Source of the DNA: a virus
Virus record (IMG/VR): IMGVR_UViG_3300042527_000802
Span: 1-64,000 of that record
Direction: 5' to 3' (one strand)
DNA length: 64,000 bases
Shown here piece after piece: positions 26,949 to 35,651 of this stretch (the first letter of the stretch is position 1; every line of letters starts with the position of its first letter). The translations under genes were made by a program, and so were the position numbers. The notes below the pieces were generated by a model. The model was not told the DNA's origin. It searched no databases and saw only the letters and a program-made list of their open reading frames with translations.

Positions 26949-27748
26949 TTATAGATACTTTTACATTCTGGAAAGAGCTTGATATATTAGAAATTAGACT
27001 AAATGAATTGTATGATACTGTAGATAAATTTGTTTTAGTTGAAGCAGCACATACTCAATCCTTGCAGCCAAAACCCTATTATTTTGAAGAAAATAAATCA
27101 CGGTTTTCGCAGTTTCTAGATAAAATAGTACATATAAAAGTAGATGAAAAAATTGATATTTCTCAAAATCCTTGGGCATTTGAAAATTTTCAAAGACAAT
27201 GTATAGCAAAAGGATTAAATCAATTATCTGTAACTGCTGACGATTATATCTTAGTATCTGATGTTGATGAAGTTCCTAGAGCAGAATGCTTAAAAAGATT
27301 ATTGCCGAATATGGGAGAAATACTTTGTTTTGGTATGACATATAATGTATATTTTCTTAATCTTGTAATGAGACATAAACTTTGGCCCGGAACTGTGGCT
27401 ATGAGAGCAAAAGACATACAGTGCGATATGCACACCCTTATTAAGTTGAGAGACAGACTCCCACACCATCTTATACCATGCGACACAGGATGGCATCTAG
27501 GTTATCAGGGTGGTGAACAAGTAGTATTTGATAAATATTTTTCATGTATTGAACCATTTAATAAAAATGATATACCTGCTAGAGAAAAATTTAGTAATGT
27601 ATTTAAAGAACGAGCAAAAGATCAAGGCAGTTTTATTTTTTGTGATAATCTAGATAAACAAGATTTGATACTAGATCAAATACCAATAGAAAAATTGCCT
27701 AAATACGTACAAAACAATCAAAATAAATTTAAATCTTTTTTACTATAA
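26945..27748 (+). CDS. GT17-type N-acetylglucosaminyltransferase-like protein
   Basis: The sequence is a good GT17 (beta-1,4-mannosyl-glycoprotein GlcNAc-transferase type) match: IIDTFTFWKELDILEIRLNEL at the start, FVLVEAAHTQ, a YILVSDVDEVPR metal motif, and GWHLGYQGG near residue 183. Length (267 residues) is that of bacterial and viral members. It uses an UDP-sugar donor, probably GlcNAc, on a sugar acceptor. ATGA overlap with the previous gene couples translation. Confidence 0.8.
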   Translation: MIIDTFTFWKELDILEIRLNELYDTVDKFVLVEAAHTQSLQPKPYYFEENKSRFSQFLDKIVHIKVDEKIDISQNPWAFENFQRQCIAKGLNQLSVTADDYILVSDVDEVPRAECLKRLLPNMGEILCFGMTYNVYFLNLVMRHKLWPGTVAMRAKDIQCDMHTLIKLRDRLPHHLIPCDTGWHLGYQGGEQVVFDKYFSCIEPFNKNDIPAREKFSNVFKERAKDQGSFIFCDNLDKQDLILDQIPIEKLPKYVQNNQNKFKSFLL

Positions 27749-27759
27749 TATAATAAATT

Positions 27760-28725
27760 ATGAGAATTGGCTTAATAGGTTATGGATACTGGGGTCCAAA
27801 TATAGCAAAAAATCTACATAAGCTTAATGTTGATTTTACCGTAATAGTAGATAGCGACCATAGTAAACTATCTAAATTATCATATCCAAAAACTATATTA
27901 TTAAATAATATTAATGATGCATTAAATCATGCCGACGCATTTATTATTGCAACACCAATAGAAACACATTATAGTATAGCTAAATATTTATTAGAAAACA
28001 ATAAACATGTCCTGATACAAAAGCCTATGGCCGACTCTTCAGATAAATGCAAAGAATTAATTGATTTATCATATAAAAATAATCTTACATTAATGGTTGC
28101 CCACACCTTCTTGTTTTCTCCACCAATAAATAAGATAAAAGAAGATATAAATAATAATAATTATGGCGATTTAAATTATATTATATCAACTAGAATTAAT
28201 TTAGGGTTATTTCAACGTCATCATAATGTGATCTGGGATCTAGCTCCTCATGATTTTAGCATTATTAAATATCTATATAATGAAAAGCCGATAGCAATAT
28301 CTGCTGTTGGTAAAAAACACACAGAGTGCCAACACATAGACTGCGCCAGTATTTCTATTTTATATAATTCTAATTTTATGGCTACAATTAATGTTAATTG
28401 GCTATCACCAATAAAGGTCAGAAACATGATAATTGGTGGTCAAGATAAAACAGTATTATATGATGATTGCTCATTAGATAAAATAAAAATTTATGATTCT
28501 GGCGTAGAATTTAATAATGATGTCTTCACATATAGAAAAGGAGATATCAATATTCCAAGATTAGATGAAAAGGAACCAATCAATTATGAGTGTATAGAAT
28601 TCATTAAGTCTATAGAGAAAAACAAGCGCTCTGTTTCAGATGGTGAATTTGGCTTAGAAGTTGTTAAAATGATCGAAGCAGCAAATAAATCAATATTAAA
28701 TAATAGCGCAGTTATACCAATATGA
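27760..28725 (+). CDS. Gfo/Idh/MocA oxidoreductase, WbpB/WlbA-like
   Basis: The NAD-binding loop IGLIGYGYWGPNIAKNL opens the protein, and LIQKPMADSS carries the conserved E/Q-K-P motif with Lys for catalysis. IWDLAPHDFSI is a further family motif typical of UDP-sugar oxidases such as WbpB. Length is 321 residues. The next two genes are a hexapeptide acetyltransferase and a DegT aminotransferase, which is the WbpB-WbpD-WbpE set used for 3-oxo and then 3-acetamido sugars. The exact sugar is inferred. Confidence 0.8.
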   Translation: MRIGLIGYGYWGPNIAKNLHKLNVDFTVIVDSDHSKLSKLSYPKTILLNNINDALNHADAFIIATPIETHYSIAKYLLENNKHVLIQKPMADSSDKCKELIDLSYKNNLTLMVAHTFLFSPPINKIKEDINNNNYGDLNYIISTRINLGLFQRHHNVIWDLAPHDFSIIKYLYNEKPIAISAVGKKHTECQHIDCASISILYNSNFMATINVNWLSPIKVRNMIIGGQDKTVLYDDCSLDKIKIYDSGVEFNNDVFTYRKGDINIPRLDEKEPINYECIEFIKSIEKNKRSVSDGEFGLEVVKMIEAANKSILNNSAVIPI

Positions 28726-29174
28726 ATAATGTAAGACTTGGCCAAAATACAGTCATACATCCTATTACAAATATATACGGATGTATAATTTCTGATAATT
28801 GTAGAGTTGGTCCATTTGTTGAAATACAGAAAAATGTAATGATAGGTAAAAATTGCAAAATACAATCTCATTCATTTATTTGTGAGGGAGTTACAATAGA
28901 AGATAATGTTTTTATTGGTCATGGCGTTATTTTTTGTAATGATAGACTACCAAGGGCCACAAATATAGATGGTTCTCTTAAGAAAGAAAATGAATGGACA
29001 TTAGAGCCAGTGTTGATTAAAAAAGGAGCCTCAATAGGAAGTAATGCAACCATACTCTGTGGGATTACAATAGGATATAACAGTGTCATCGGCGCTGGTA
29101 GCGTAGTAACCAAAAATATTCCGGATAATCAAATATGGGCGGGCAATCCTGCTAAATATATTAAAAATATATGA
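28722..29174 (+). CDS. Hexapeptide-repeat N-acetyltransferase, WbpD/WlbB-like
   Basis: The protein is a left-handed beta-helix of isoleucine-patch hexapeptides (VIHPITNIYGCIISDNCRVG, then IGYNSVIGAGSVVTKNIPDN) ending with AGNPAKYI. The loop IFCNDRLPRATNIDG is characteristic of WbpD/WlbB, the acetyl-CoA-dependent enzymes that N-acetylate a UDP-3-amino sugar. Length is 150 residues. It overlaps both neighbours by 4 bases, between the oxidoreductase and aminotransferase that would act just before it. Confidence 0.85.
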   Translation: MNNVRLGQNTVIHPITNIYGCIISDNCRVGPFVEIQKNVMIGKNCKIQSHSFICEGVTIEDNVFIGHGVIFCNDRLPRATNIDGSLKKENEWTLEPVLIKKGASIGSNATILCGITIGYNSVIGAGSVVTKNIPDNQIWAGNPAKYIKNI

Positions 29175-30259
29175 AAGTTCCTTTTTTTAATTTATATAAT
29201 ATAAACAGCCTAATTAAAAAGGATGTTTTAGAAGCAGTATCCAAAATTATCGACGATAGTAGTTTTGTAGATGGTAACTTTGTTAAAAAATTTGAAGAAG
29301 AATTTGCAGAGTTTTGTGGTGCAAAATACTGTATTGCTGTTAATAATGGCACAAGTGCTCTTCATTTAGCTACAAAAGTTAGTTTCAGATCATCTATAAA
29401 AAATGCAGCAACTCCACCAAACTCATTTTTTGCCACATCTGAAAGTTTAGAGTATTCTGGTTTTAATCCGTTTTTTGTTGATGTTGATGAAAATTTTAAT
29501 ATTAATATCGCAGACCTATACTCTTTACAAAATTATTATGGAAATATATTACCAGTTAGTTTATATGGAAATCCATGTAATTTATCAGCAATAAAAGATA
29601 TATCAGATACTTACAATAAGGGTTTTGTTCATGATGCGTGTCAGGCCCACGGAGCATATCACAAGAATAATCCCATATGCGACTACGCTGAGTTGACATG
29701 CTTCAGCTTTTATCCATCAAAAAATTTAGGAACTTTTGGTGAAGGAGGAGCAATAGTAACAAATAATAAATATTATTATGAAACTATAATGCAACTTAAA
29801 AATCATGGACAACAAATTAGATATAAACATAATAATATAGGATATAACTATAGGTTAAATGAAATACAAGCTGCTGTACTTTCGATAAAACTTAAATATC
29901 TTGACGAATGGACTGATGAAAGAATTAATATAGCAAAAAGATATGATAATAATCTAAAATCATCTAAAGTTAAAGTCTTAAAAATTAATTCAGATGATAA
30001 ATGCGTATATCATTTATATCCTATATTTACAGAATATAAACAAAAATTATTAGATTTATTTGATAAAAATAATATTGGTTACGGATTTCACTATCCAATA
30101 CCAATATATGACCAATTACCATATTCATCATTAAATCTCGATCACGCTAAATTTAAATATACTGAAATAAGTAAAAATCAACAAATCAGTCTACCAATAT
30201 ATATAGGAATGTCTAATCAAGAAATAGACTATGTTTGCGAGATAATAAATCAATTATGA
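29171..30259 (+). CDS. DegT/DnrJ/EryC1 PLP aminotransferase, WbpE/WlbC-like
   Basis: The sugar aminotransferase motifs are complete: FEEEFAEFCGAKYCIAVNNGTSALHL, VHDACQAHGA, and the PLP-lysine in FYPSKNLGTFGEGGAIVTN, then LKNHGQ and the dimer loop GYNYRLNEIQAA. At 362 residues it is full length. With the two genes before it, it would convert a keto UDP-sugar to the 3-amino sugar and pass it to the acetyltransferase. The donor and stereochemistry cannot be read from sequence. Confidence 0.9.
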   Translation: MKVPFFNLYNINSLIKKDVLEAVSKIIDDSSFVDGNFVKKFEEEFAEFCGAKYCIAVNNGTSALHLATKVSFRSSIKNAATPPNSFFATSESLEYSGFNPFFVDVDENFNINIADLYSLQNYYGNILPVSLYGNPCNLSAIKDISDTYNKGFVHDACQAHGAYHKNNPICDYAELTCFSFYPSKNLGTFGEGGAIVTNNKYYYETIMQLKNHGQQIRYKHNNIGYNYRLNEIQAAVLSIKLKYLDEWTDERINIAKRYDNNLKSSKVKVLKINSDDKCVYHLYPIFTEYKQKLLDLFDKNNIGYGFHYPIPIYDQLPYSSLNLDHAKFKYTEISKNQQISLPIYIGMSNQEIDYVCEIINQL

Positions 30260-31101
30260 AAATATTTGGCGTTAGAATGAGTCAGGTTGGAGATATCATA
30301 GTCTCTTTACCTATATTACAAAAACTTTGCGATATTATCTTAGAGCCATACGTTTACTTCAGCGTTGCGCAAAAATCACAACAAATTATACCATTATTAA
30401 AAAATCATCCACTAATTAATCAAATAAAAATTACTGATGAATATGAGGAACTTGGTAGCACAGATTATGAGATTCTAAATCAGTGCGATCTAGTTTTACC
30501 AGTTAGGCCACCACCACCAAAACAATTTGATTGGTATAACCACAGAAGTATAATTGCAGAAACAACAAGGATGGCTGGCTTTAATGAAAAATTTACTGAA
30601 AATATATTACCTTTATTGTATATAAATAGAGATATACCAAAAGTTTTTATAGATAAAACTATCAGCATTTGGCCTTTTGCTGGTTATGGTCATGGTACAT
30701 CAAGAAGTCCTGATTTAAATTGGTGGCTCAAATTTACAGAGCTTTTGCTAAATGAAGGATTTAATATATTACAGTGTGGAACAGACAAAGAACCAAATAT
30801 AGTTAGTAATCAAAACAATAAATTTAAAAGAATAACAGATGCGTCTTTTGATGAACAGATCTATTATAGTCTTGGATGCAACGGTGTTATAGGAACAGAT
30901 TCAGGTTCTATGTGGACAATAGGTGCATATCAATCAATACCACAAATTAATCTTATCACTACCTGGATGCCAAACCACCACTCCAACCACATGGCATTTG
31001 CTCCATTAGGAACTAAAACATATAATTTATTATATAGCAATGGATGTGAAACAATAGAAATATCAAAATTAATAAACTATATTAGAAACACATTTATTTA
31101 A
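30256..31101 (+). CDS. GT9-like (heptosyltransferase-type) glycosyltransferase
   Basis: The start at 30256 (MKIFGVRMSQVGDIIVSLP) is preferred because it shares ATGA with the upstream stop and gives the usual GT9 opening. Other family landmarks are KNHPLINQIKI, ISIWPFAGYGHGTSRSPDLNWW and GTDSGSMWTIGAYQ. Length is 281 residues. It is a third GT9-type enzyme of this operon and may use ADP-heptose made by the genes at 22233-24543. Confidence 0.7.
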   Translation: MKIFGVRMSQVGDIIVSLPILQKLCDIILEPYVYFSVAQKSQQIIPLLKNHPLINQIKITDEYEELGSTDYEILNQCDLVLPVRPPPPKQFDWYNHRSIIAETTRMAGFNEKFTENILPLLYINRDIPKVFIDKTISIWPFAGYGHGTSRSPDLNWWLKFTELLLNEGFNILQCGTDKEPNIVSNQNNKFKRITDASFDEQIYYSLGCNGVIGTDSGSMWTIGAYQSIPQINLITTWMPNHHSNHMAFAPLGTKTYNLLYSNGCETIEISKLINYIRNTFI

Positions 31102-31109
31102 AAATTAAA

Positions 31110-32351
31110 ATGAATATTAAACATAGAAAAACTTGTAGAATTTGTGGCAATCCACATTTAACAGAAGTTATAGATTTAGGAGATCAATATTTTCAGGGAT
31201 CATTTATTAAGGATGGTGTTGTTGAACCTCCAAAAAGAAAAACTCCAAATTTTGTAGTAAGATGCGATACTTCTAAAATGGAAAATTCATGTGGACTAAT
31301 ACAAACAAAACATAGCATTCCACCCAGCATACTATATACAAATTATTGGTATCAGTCCGGTATTAGCAATACAATGAAGCAACATCTTAAAAAAATAGTT
31401 GATTATTGTTTATCTATTACAAAATTAAAATCTGGCAATATTTTAGATATAGCATCAAATGATAATACATTGTTACGTAATTATCCGGATTCTTTTTTGA
31501 AAACCGGCGTCGATCCATCTGATATAGCAGGTAAACAAAATGATCCAGACATCAGGGTTATTAATGATATATTTCCAACACCAGTAATAGAAAATGAAAA
31601 ATTTGATATTATAACATCTATAGCCTGTTTTTATGATATAGAAGACCCAGTACACTTCTCAACATGCATCAGGAATATGTTAACAGATGATGGAATATGG
31701 GTCTTTGAAGTCGCATATTGGCCTTCTATGTTAAGCAATTTAGCATACGATAGTATTGTTAATGAGCATATAATTCATTATCATTTAGCTCCACTTGAAT
31801 TTATGTTTGAAAAAGTTGGACTTAAAATTATAAATGCTGAAACCACATCTACCAATGGCGGCAGTGTTATGGTAACTGTCTGCAAAAAGGAAAACTATAA
31901 ATATGATTCTGATATCAATAAAAAAAATCTTGCTAAGTTAAGAATCTATGAATTTGATATGTGCTTGGATGAAGAATCTACCTATCAAGACTTTAGATCA
32001 AGAGTATATGCACAAAAAATCACCTTAATAAATTTAATAAAAGATATTAAATCAAAAAATCAAACTATCCATATATATGGAGCATCAACAAAACTTAATA
32101 CAATTCTTGGATATTGCAATATAGGACCAGATTTGATTGAGTATGCTTCTGAAAGAAGTCCAGAGAAGCATGGAGCAAAAACAATAAGTGGTATCAAATT
32201 AATCTCTGAAAAAGAAAGTTTAAATATGAAACCAGACTATTATTTAGTCGGTCCATATCATTTTAAAGAAGAAATTTTAGAAAGAGAAAAAAGCACTAGA
32301 GAATTAGGAATAAAATTTATTTTTCCTTTACCAATAATAGAAATATTATGA
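31110..32351 (+). CDS. Sugar C-methyltransferase (zinc-binding, NovU/TylCIII-type)
   Basis: Three parts fit the family: an N-terminal zinc site (TCRICGN and later cysteines), a SAM domain (ILDIASNDNTLL, then VDPSD, with AYWPSML), and a C-terminal Rossmann-like part (IYGASTKLNTILGYCNI, then YLVGPYHFKEEIL). These enzymes add a branch methyl group to deoxy-keto sugars. The usual G-S-N-D-G reads A-S-N-D-N. Length, 413 residues, is normal. It implies that a branched-chain sugar is made. Confidence 0.85.
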   Translation: MNIKHRKTCRICGNPHLTEVIDLGDQYFQGSFIKDGVVEPPKRKTPNFVVRCDTSKMENSCGLIQTKHSIPPSILYTNYWYQSGISNTMKQHLKKIVDYCLSITKLKSGNILDIASNDNTLLRNYPDSFLKTGVDPSDIAGKQNDPDIRVINDIFPTPVIENEKFDIITSIACFYDIEDPVHFSTCIRNMLTDDGIWVFEVAYWPSMLSNLAYDSIVNEHIIHYHLAPLEFMFEKVGLKIINAETTSTNGGSVMVTVCKKENYKYDSDINKKNLAKLRIYEFDMCLDEESTYQDFRSRVYAQKITLINLIKDIKSKNQTIHIYGASTKLNTILGYCNIGPDLIEYASERSPEKHGAKTISGIKLISEKESLNMKPDYYLVGPYHFKEEILEREKSTRELGIKFIFPLPIIEIL

Positions 32352-32947
32352 TAAAATCAAACTCACAAGCTGGCCAAGATATTTTTGCTTATTATATAAA
32401 TAATTATAACAATAATGGTTTTTTCTTAGATCTTGGTTGTAATGAGCCATTTGCAGGCAATAATACTGCACTTCTTGAATCTAAAGGCTGGTCTGGTATT
32501 TTGATCGATTATAATTTAAATCTTGTTAATATGTGTCGAAATCAAAGAAGAAATACAGTTTTATTAGCAGACTTAAAAAATGAAAACCTATCCTCAATCT
32601 TAGATAATAATCAAGCTCCTAATATTATAGATTATATTTCTATGGATTTAGATTTTGATATTGCTTTGGATTCAATAAAAACTTTTGACTTTACAAAAAG
32701 AAAAATAAAATGTATGACTTTTGAACATGATTTTTATTCTACAAAAAGCTCTATGAAAGATGAATCACGAAAATTTCTCCAATCTGTTGGCTTAACTATT
32801 GTTTGCAAAGATGTTCAAGTTTTCAGAGGCTCAAGTTTTGAAGATTGGTATATTGATAGTAATTTGGTAGACAAAAATATTTATGAGCATATTTTATCTG
32901 ATAATCTTTATTATTCTGAAATCATAGAAAAAATTAATCTAAAATGA
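32348..32947 (+). CDS. FkbM-family methyltransferase
   Basis: The opening SQAGQDIFAYYI and FFLDLGCNEPFAGNNT with LLESKGWSGILIDYN match FkbM methyltransferases, and YISMDLDFD replaces the usual D-x-E-G-x-E. Length is 199 residues. ATGA overlap precedes it. It probably O-methylates a sugar hydroxyl late in the pathway. It is one of five or more methyltransferases in the two glycan blocks. Confidence 0.75.
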   Translation: MIKSNSQAGQDIFAYYINNYNNNGFFLDLGCNEPFAGNNTALLESKGWSGILIDYNLNLVNMCRNQRRNTVLLADLKNENLSSILDNNQAPNIIDYISMDLDFDIALDSIKTFDFTKRKIKCMTFEHDFYSTKSSMKDESRKFLQSVGLTIVCKDVQVFRGSSFEDWYIDSNLVDKNIYEHILSDNLYYSEIIEKINLK

Positions 32948-33966
32948 AATTTTTTGCACATAATAATTGTCTAAATGATCCAAAAGAATTTGGCTCTTTT
33001 ACTGTGGTAGCTCGTAAACTTAATGATCAATTTAAAAGTTTAAATATATTGGGCGATCCAGACTCCAATGATACTTATGTAATATACCCAGAAGTATATG
33101 CTACCGAACGACGATGGCATAAACATATTCCATATTTAGCTTGCGAATACAGTCTTGCTCCACAAATTGTTATTGATAAATTAAATAGTTATAATCCACT
33201 AGTACTAGCTATTAGTAATTTTGCTAAAAAAAACTTAAACAATTCTGGATATAATAAAGTTGAAACTGTGCATTTAGGAACAGATCCGGATTTATGGAAA
33301 CCTGTTTCAGAAGATAAATTTTCTACTTTTACCTATTTAACGGTAAATACTAGCAATGAACGAAGTGGATACGAAAAACTCATTCCGGCTTTTTTAGAGT
33401 TTTCAAAAGATAAAAATGTTAATTTAATTATTAAAGACGGAAATAATCCTAATTTTAAATCATATATAGAATCATTAAATTATGATAAAATTATTTATAT
33501 TGGATCAATGTTGAGTCAAGAAGAACTCAGAAAACTTTATAATAAAAGTCATATATTTTTATATACTAATAATACAACATCTTTTGGTATGAACCCTATG
33601 GACTCTGTATTATGCGGCACTCCATGCATAGTCACCCTAGGATCTGCATTACAAGAATTTATACCAGAATGGACACAACCTATTAAAATTAAAACACAGA
33701 CAGAACAAATAACACCAGAACTAATAAGAGAATGGAATCACTCTGGAATTAACTGTTTTCCAGAAGGATTCTTACAAGTATTTCGTGGTCCTATTTATTG
33801 CGAAAGAGTGATCGAGAAAGATATTCTTAATGCCTTAGAACATTCTTTTGCTAATTATAATACATATCTTGATTTTGTTGAACCGCATAAAGAGTACATT
33901 TTACATAATTTTACATGGCAACAATGCGCGCTTAATTTATTAAAAAAGGTTAAAGATTATGATTAA
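32944..33966 (+). CDS. GT-B glycosyltransferase (GT4-like)
   Basis: The fold signature is that of a group 1 transferase: ISNFAKKNL, VHLGTDPDLWKP, then the donor domain (YLTVNTSNERSGYEKLIPAF), IYIGSMLSQEELRKLYNKSHIF and FGMNPMDSVLCGTPCIVT with the conserved E replaced by M-D. Length, 340 residues, is normal. ATGA overlap joins it to the previous gene; it overlaps the next by 8 bases. Donor unknown. Confidence 0.75.
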   Translation: MKFFAHNNCLNDPKEFGSFTVVARKLNDQFKSLNILGDPDSNDTYVIYPEVYATERRWHKHIPYLACEYSLAPQIVIDKLNSYNPLVLAISNFAKKNLNNSGYNKVETVHLGTDPDLWKPVSEDKFSTFTYLTVNTSNERSGYEKLIPAFLEFSKDKNVNLIIKDGNNPNFKSYIESLNYDKIIYIGSMLSQEELRKLYNKSHIFLYTNNTTSFGMNPMDSVLCGTPCIVTLGSALQEFIPEWTQPIKIKTQTEQITPELIREWNHSGINCFPEGFLQVFRGPIYCERVIEKDILNALEHSFANYNTYLDFVEPHKEYILHNFTWQQCALNLLKKVKDYD

Positions 33967-34306
33967 TTTATTGGTAGATGAGGCATATGCTTTTGATTAT
34001 CTCGCAATATTAGAAGTAAAAAAGAACCTATATTGTTCTGAACAAAAAGAAAACACACATAATGAATGCAAGCAATTTTTGTTAAATCAACTCAAAAACT
34101 TTAAAGAAATAATTATATCTAAAGAATATAAAGACTTATACGATATTAATTTATTCACATTCAATCTTATAGATAAACTTAGAGAAGGCAAAGAAATTAC
34201 AGCCCTTGAGATTGATAATGCTAATATGGAAAGATTTTACAAAAAAAAAGCATTACAAGATAAATTTTTTACTAATCCACTGACAGAAGAAAAAATTACA
34301 AAATAA
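33959..34306 (+). CDS. Small helical protein of a glycan-cluster type, unknown
   Basis: The 115-residue protein is helical and charged. Its start (LLVDEAYAFDYLAILEVKK) resembles small proteins found next to sugar genes, whose N-terminus reads like D-x-x-x-x-L-x-I-L-E-x-K (DUF6165-type), but I cannot confirm the family. It overlaps both neighbours (8 and 1 bases). Confidence 0.5.
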   Translation: MINLLVDEAYAFDYLAILEVKKNLYCSEQKENTHNECKQFLLNQLKNFKEIIISKEYKDLYDINLFTFNLIDKLREGKEITALEIDNANMERFYKKKALQDKFFTNPLTEEKITK

Positions 34307-35478
34307 TGAATAATTTTTGGCCACTAAATATTAATAATTTTACTGTTGATGATAGAAAATCTATTTCTAATTTTATTGAAGATACAAAAAATAGATGGAC
34401 TCAAGACATACAAGTAAAAATTTTTGAACAAAAGTTTTCAGAGTTTATTGGGTGTAAATATGCAATTTTTGTTTCTAGTGGATCAACGGCCAATACAATG
34501 CTCGCTCAGTATTTGAGAGATACCACAAAAAAAAATAGAAATAAAATTATATTACCATCAACAACTTGGCAAACATCTTGTTCCCCATGGATTAGAGAAG
34601 GCTTTCAACCGATATTTATTGATATTTCATTAGATGATTTTTGTATAGACATTGAAAAGTTAGAAAAAATGCTACAGCAAGATGCATCTGACATAGCATG
34701 TGTTTTTCCAACATCTTTAATAGGATTTTCTCCTAATATTGAACATATAAAAAATATTACAGACAAATATAATGTTAAATTAATGTTTGATAATTGTGAA
34801 AATACACTAGGGTCATATGATCAAAAAAACTTATCCTCATATGTGACAAGTACAACGTCTACATATTTTGGACATCAAATACAATCAGTAGAAGGAGGTT
34901 TTATATTTACTGATTCTGTAGACGAGTATGAGTATTTTTTGATGCTTCGTAATCATGGAATGACTAGAGGTTTAACAGCATACGGTTTAGATGCTACTAA
35001 ATATCAAAATAATGACGTTGATTCATTTTTTGACTTTTATTGTTTAGGAAATAACTATAGAAATACAGATATTAATGCATTCATAGGACAATTAGATTTA
35101 AATAGAGCTAACTATTATAAAACAAAAAGAATTGAATTATATAGTGTCTATTATGCAAATCTAGACAGAAACAGGTACTATCTGCCAAATATTAACCGTT
35201 CTCTTGCAGAAGATGTGCCATTTTGTTTGCCAATTATATCTTTAGACAGATCTAATAAAAATAAAGCTATAGAAATATGTAGAAACTTATCTATAGAATA
35301 TAGACCAATAATATCAGGTTTTCTGGGGCGTCAAACGTGCTATAGATCATTTTTTAATAATGATACGGAATATAAAAACTCCATATTCTTACACGATCAT
35401 GGATTTTATGTTGGTCTACATCCTCATATAGAACCAAATGATATACAATTATTGTGTGATAAGCTAAATTCTGCATGA
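34306..35478 (+). CDS. DegT-fold PLP enzyme lacking the catalytic lysine (ColD/RfbH-like)
   Basis: The sequence is a DegT/DnrJ-type enzyme (FEQKFSEFIGCKYAIFVSSGSTAN, LMFDNCENTLGS, LRNHGMTRG). At the place of the PLP-lysine it reads YFGHQIQSVEGG, whereas the paralogue at 29171 has S-K-N-L. In ColD and RfbH, which dehydrate nucleotide sugars at C3, a histidine takes that place. So a C3-dehydratase or 3-deoxy function is likely; I do not think it is a normal aminotransferase. Length is 390 residues. It is the last gene of the long sugar operon. Confidence 0.75.
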   Translation: MNNFWPLNINNFTVDDRKSISNFIEDTKNRWTQDIQVKIFEQKFSEFIGCKYAIFVSSGSTANTMLAQYLRDTTKKNRNKIILPSTTWQTSCSPWIREGFQPIFIDISLDDFCIDIEKLEKMLQQDASDIACVFPTSLIGFSPNIEHIKNITDKYNVKLMFDNCENTLGSYDQKNLSSYVTSTTSTYFGHQIQSVEGGFIFTDSVDEYEYFLMLRNHGMTRGLTAYGLDATKYQNNDVDSFFDFYCLGNNYRNTDINAFIGQLDLNRANYYKTKRIELYSVYYANLDRNRYYLPNINRSLAEDVPFCLPIISLDRSNKNKAIEICRNLSIEYRPIISGFLGRQTCYRSFFNNDTEYKNSIFLHDHGFYVGLHPHIEPNDIQLLCDKLNSA

Positions 35479-35499
35479 CGAGCATTTTACAAAAAAAAA

Positions 35500-35527
35500 T
35501 TGACCTTTCCATTCGATAACGTATGAT
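35500..35527 (+). promoter_or_regulatory. Sigma70-type promoter before the micro-gene
   Basis: TTGACC (500-505) and TATGAT (522-527) are 16 bases apart, the same spacing as the promoter at 20548. The intergenic region (35479-35559) is otherwise free. Expected start is near 35534, ahead of the ATG at 35560. Confidence 0.6.
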
Positions 35528-35559
35528 AGATCTGTATTTCACCTCGAAAGGACAATAAG

Positions 35560-35649
35560 ATGCTTGGTGGTTTTTTATTTATCATTATATGTTTTTCTGT
35601 ACTGGTTGGTTATTGTCAAGGAATGTCTGATATTAATTATAGAAAATAA
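35560..35649 (+). CDS. 29-residue membrane micro-protein
   Basis: After an AAAGGA site, an ATG opens a 29-residue frame that is mostly hydrophobic (LGGFLFIIICFSVLVGY), ending in a short polar tail (CQGMSDINYRK). It is a likely single membrane segment. It sits directly behind a good promoter and ends 2 bases before the next gene, so it is probably expressed. No family is recognised. Confidence 0.55.
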   Translation: MLGGFLFIIICFSVLVGYCQGMSDINYRK

Positions 35650-35651
35650 TT

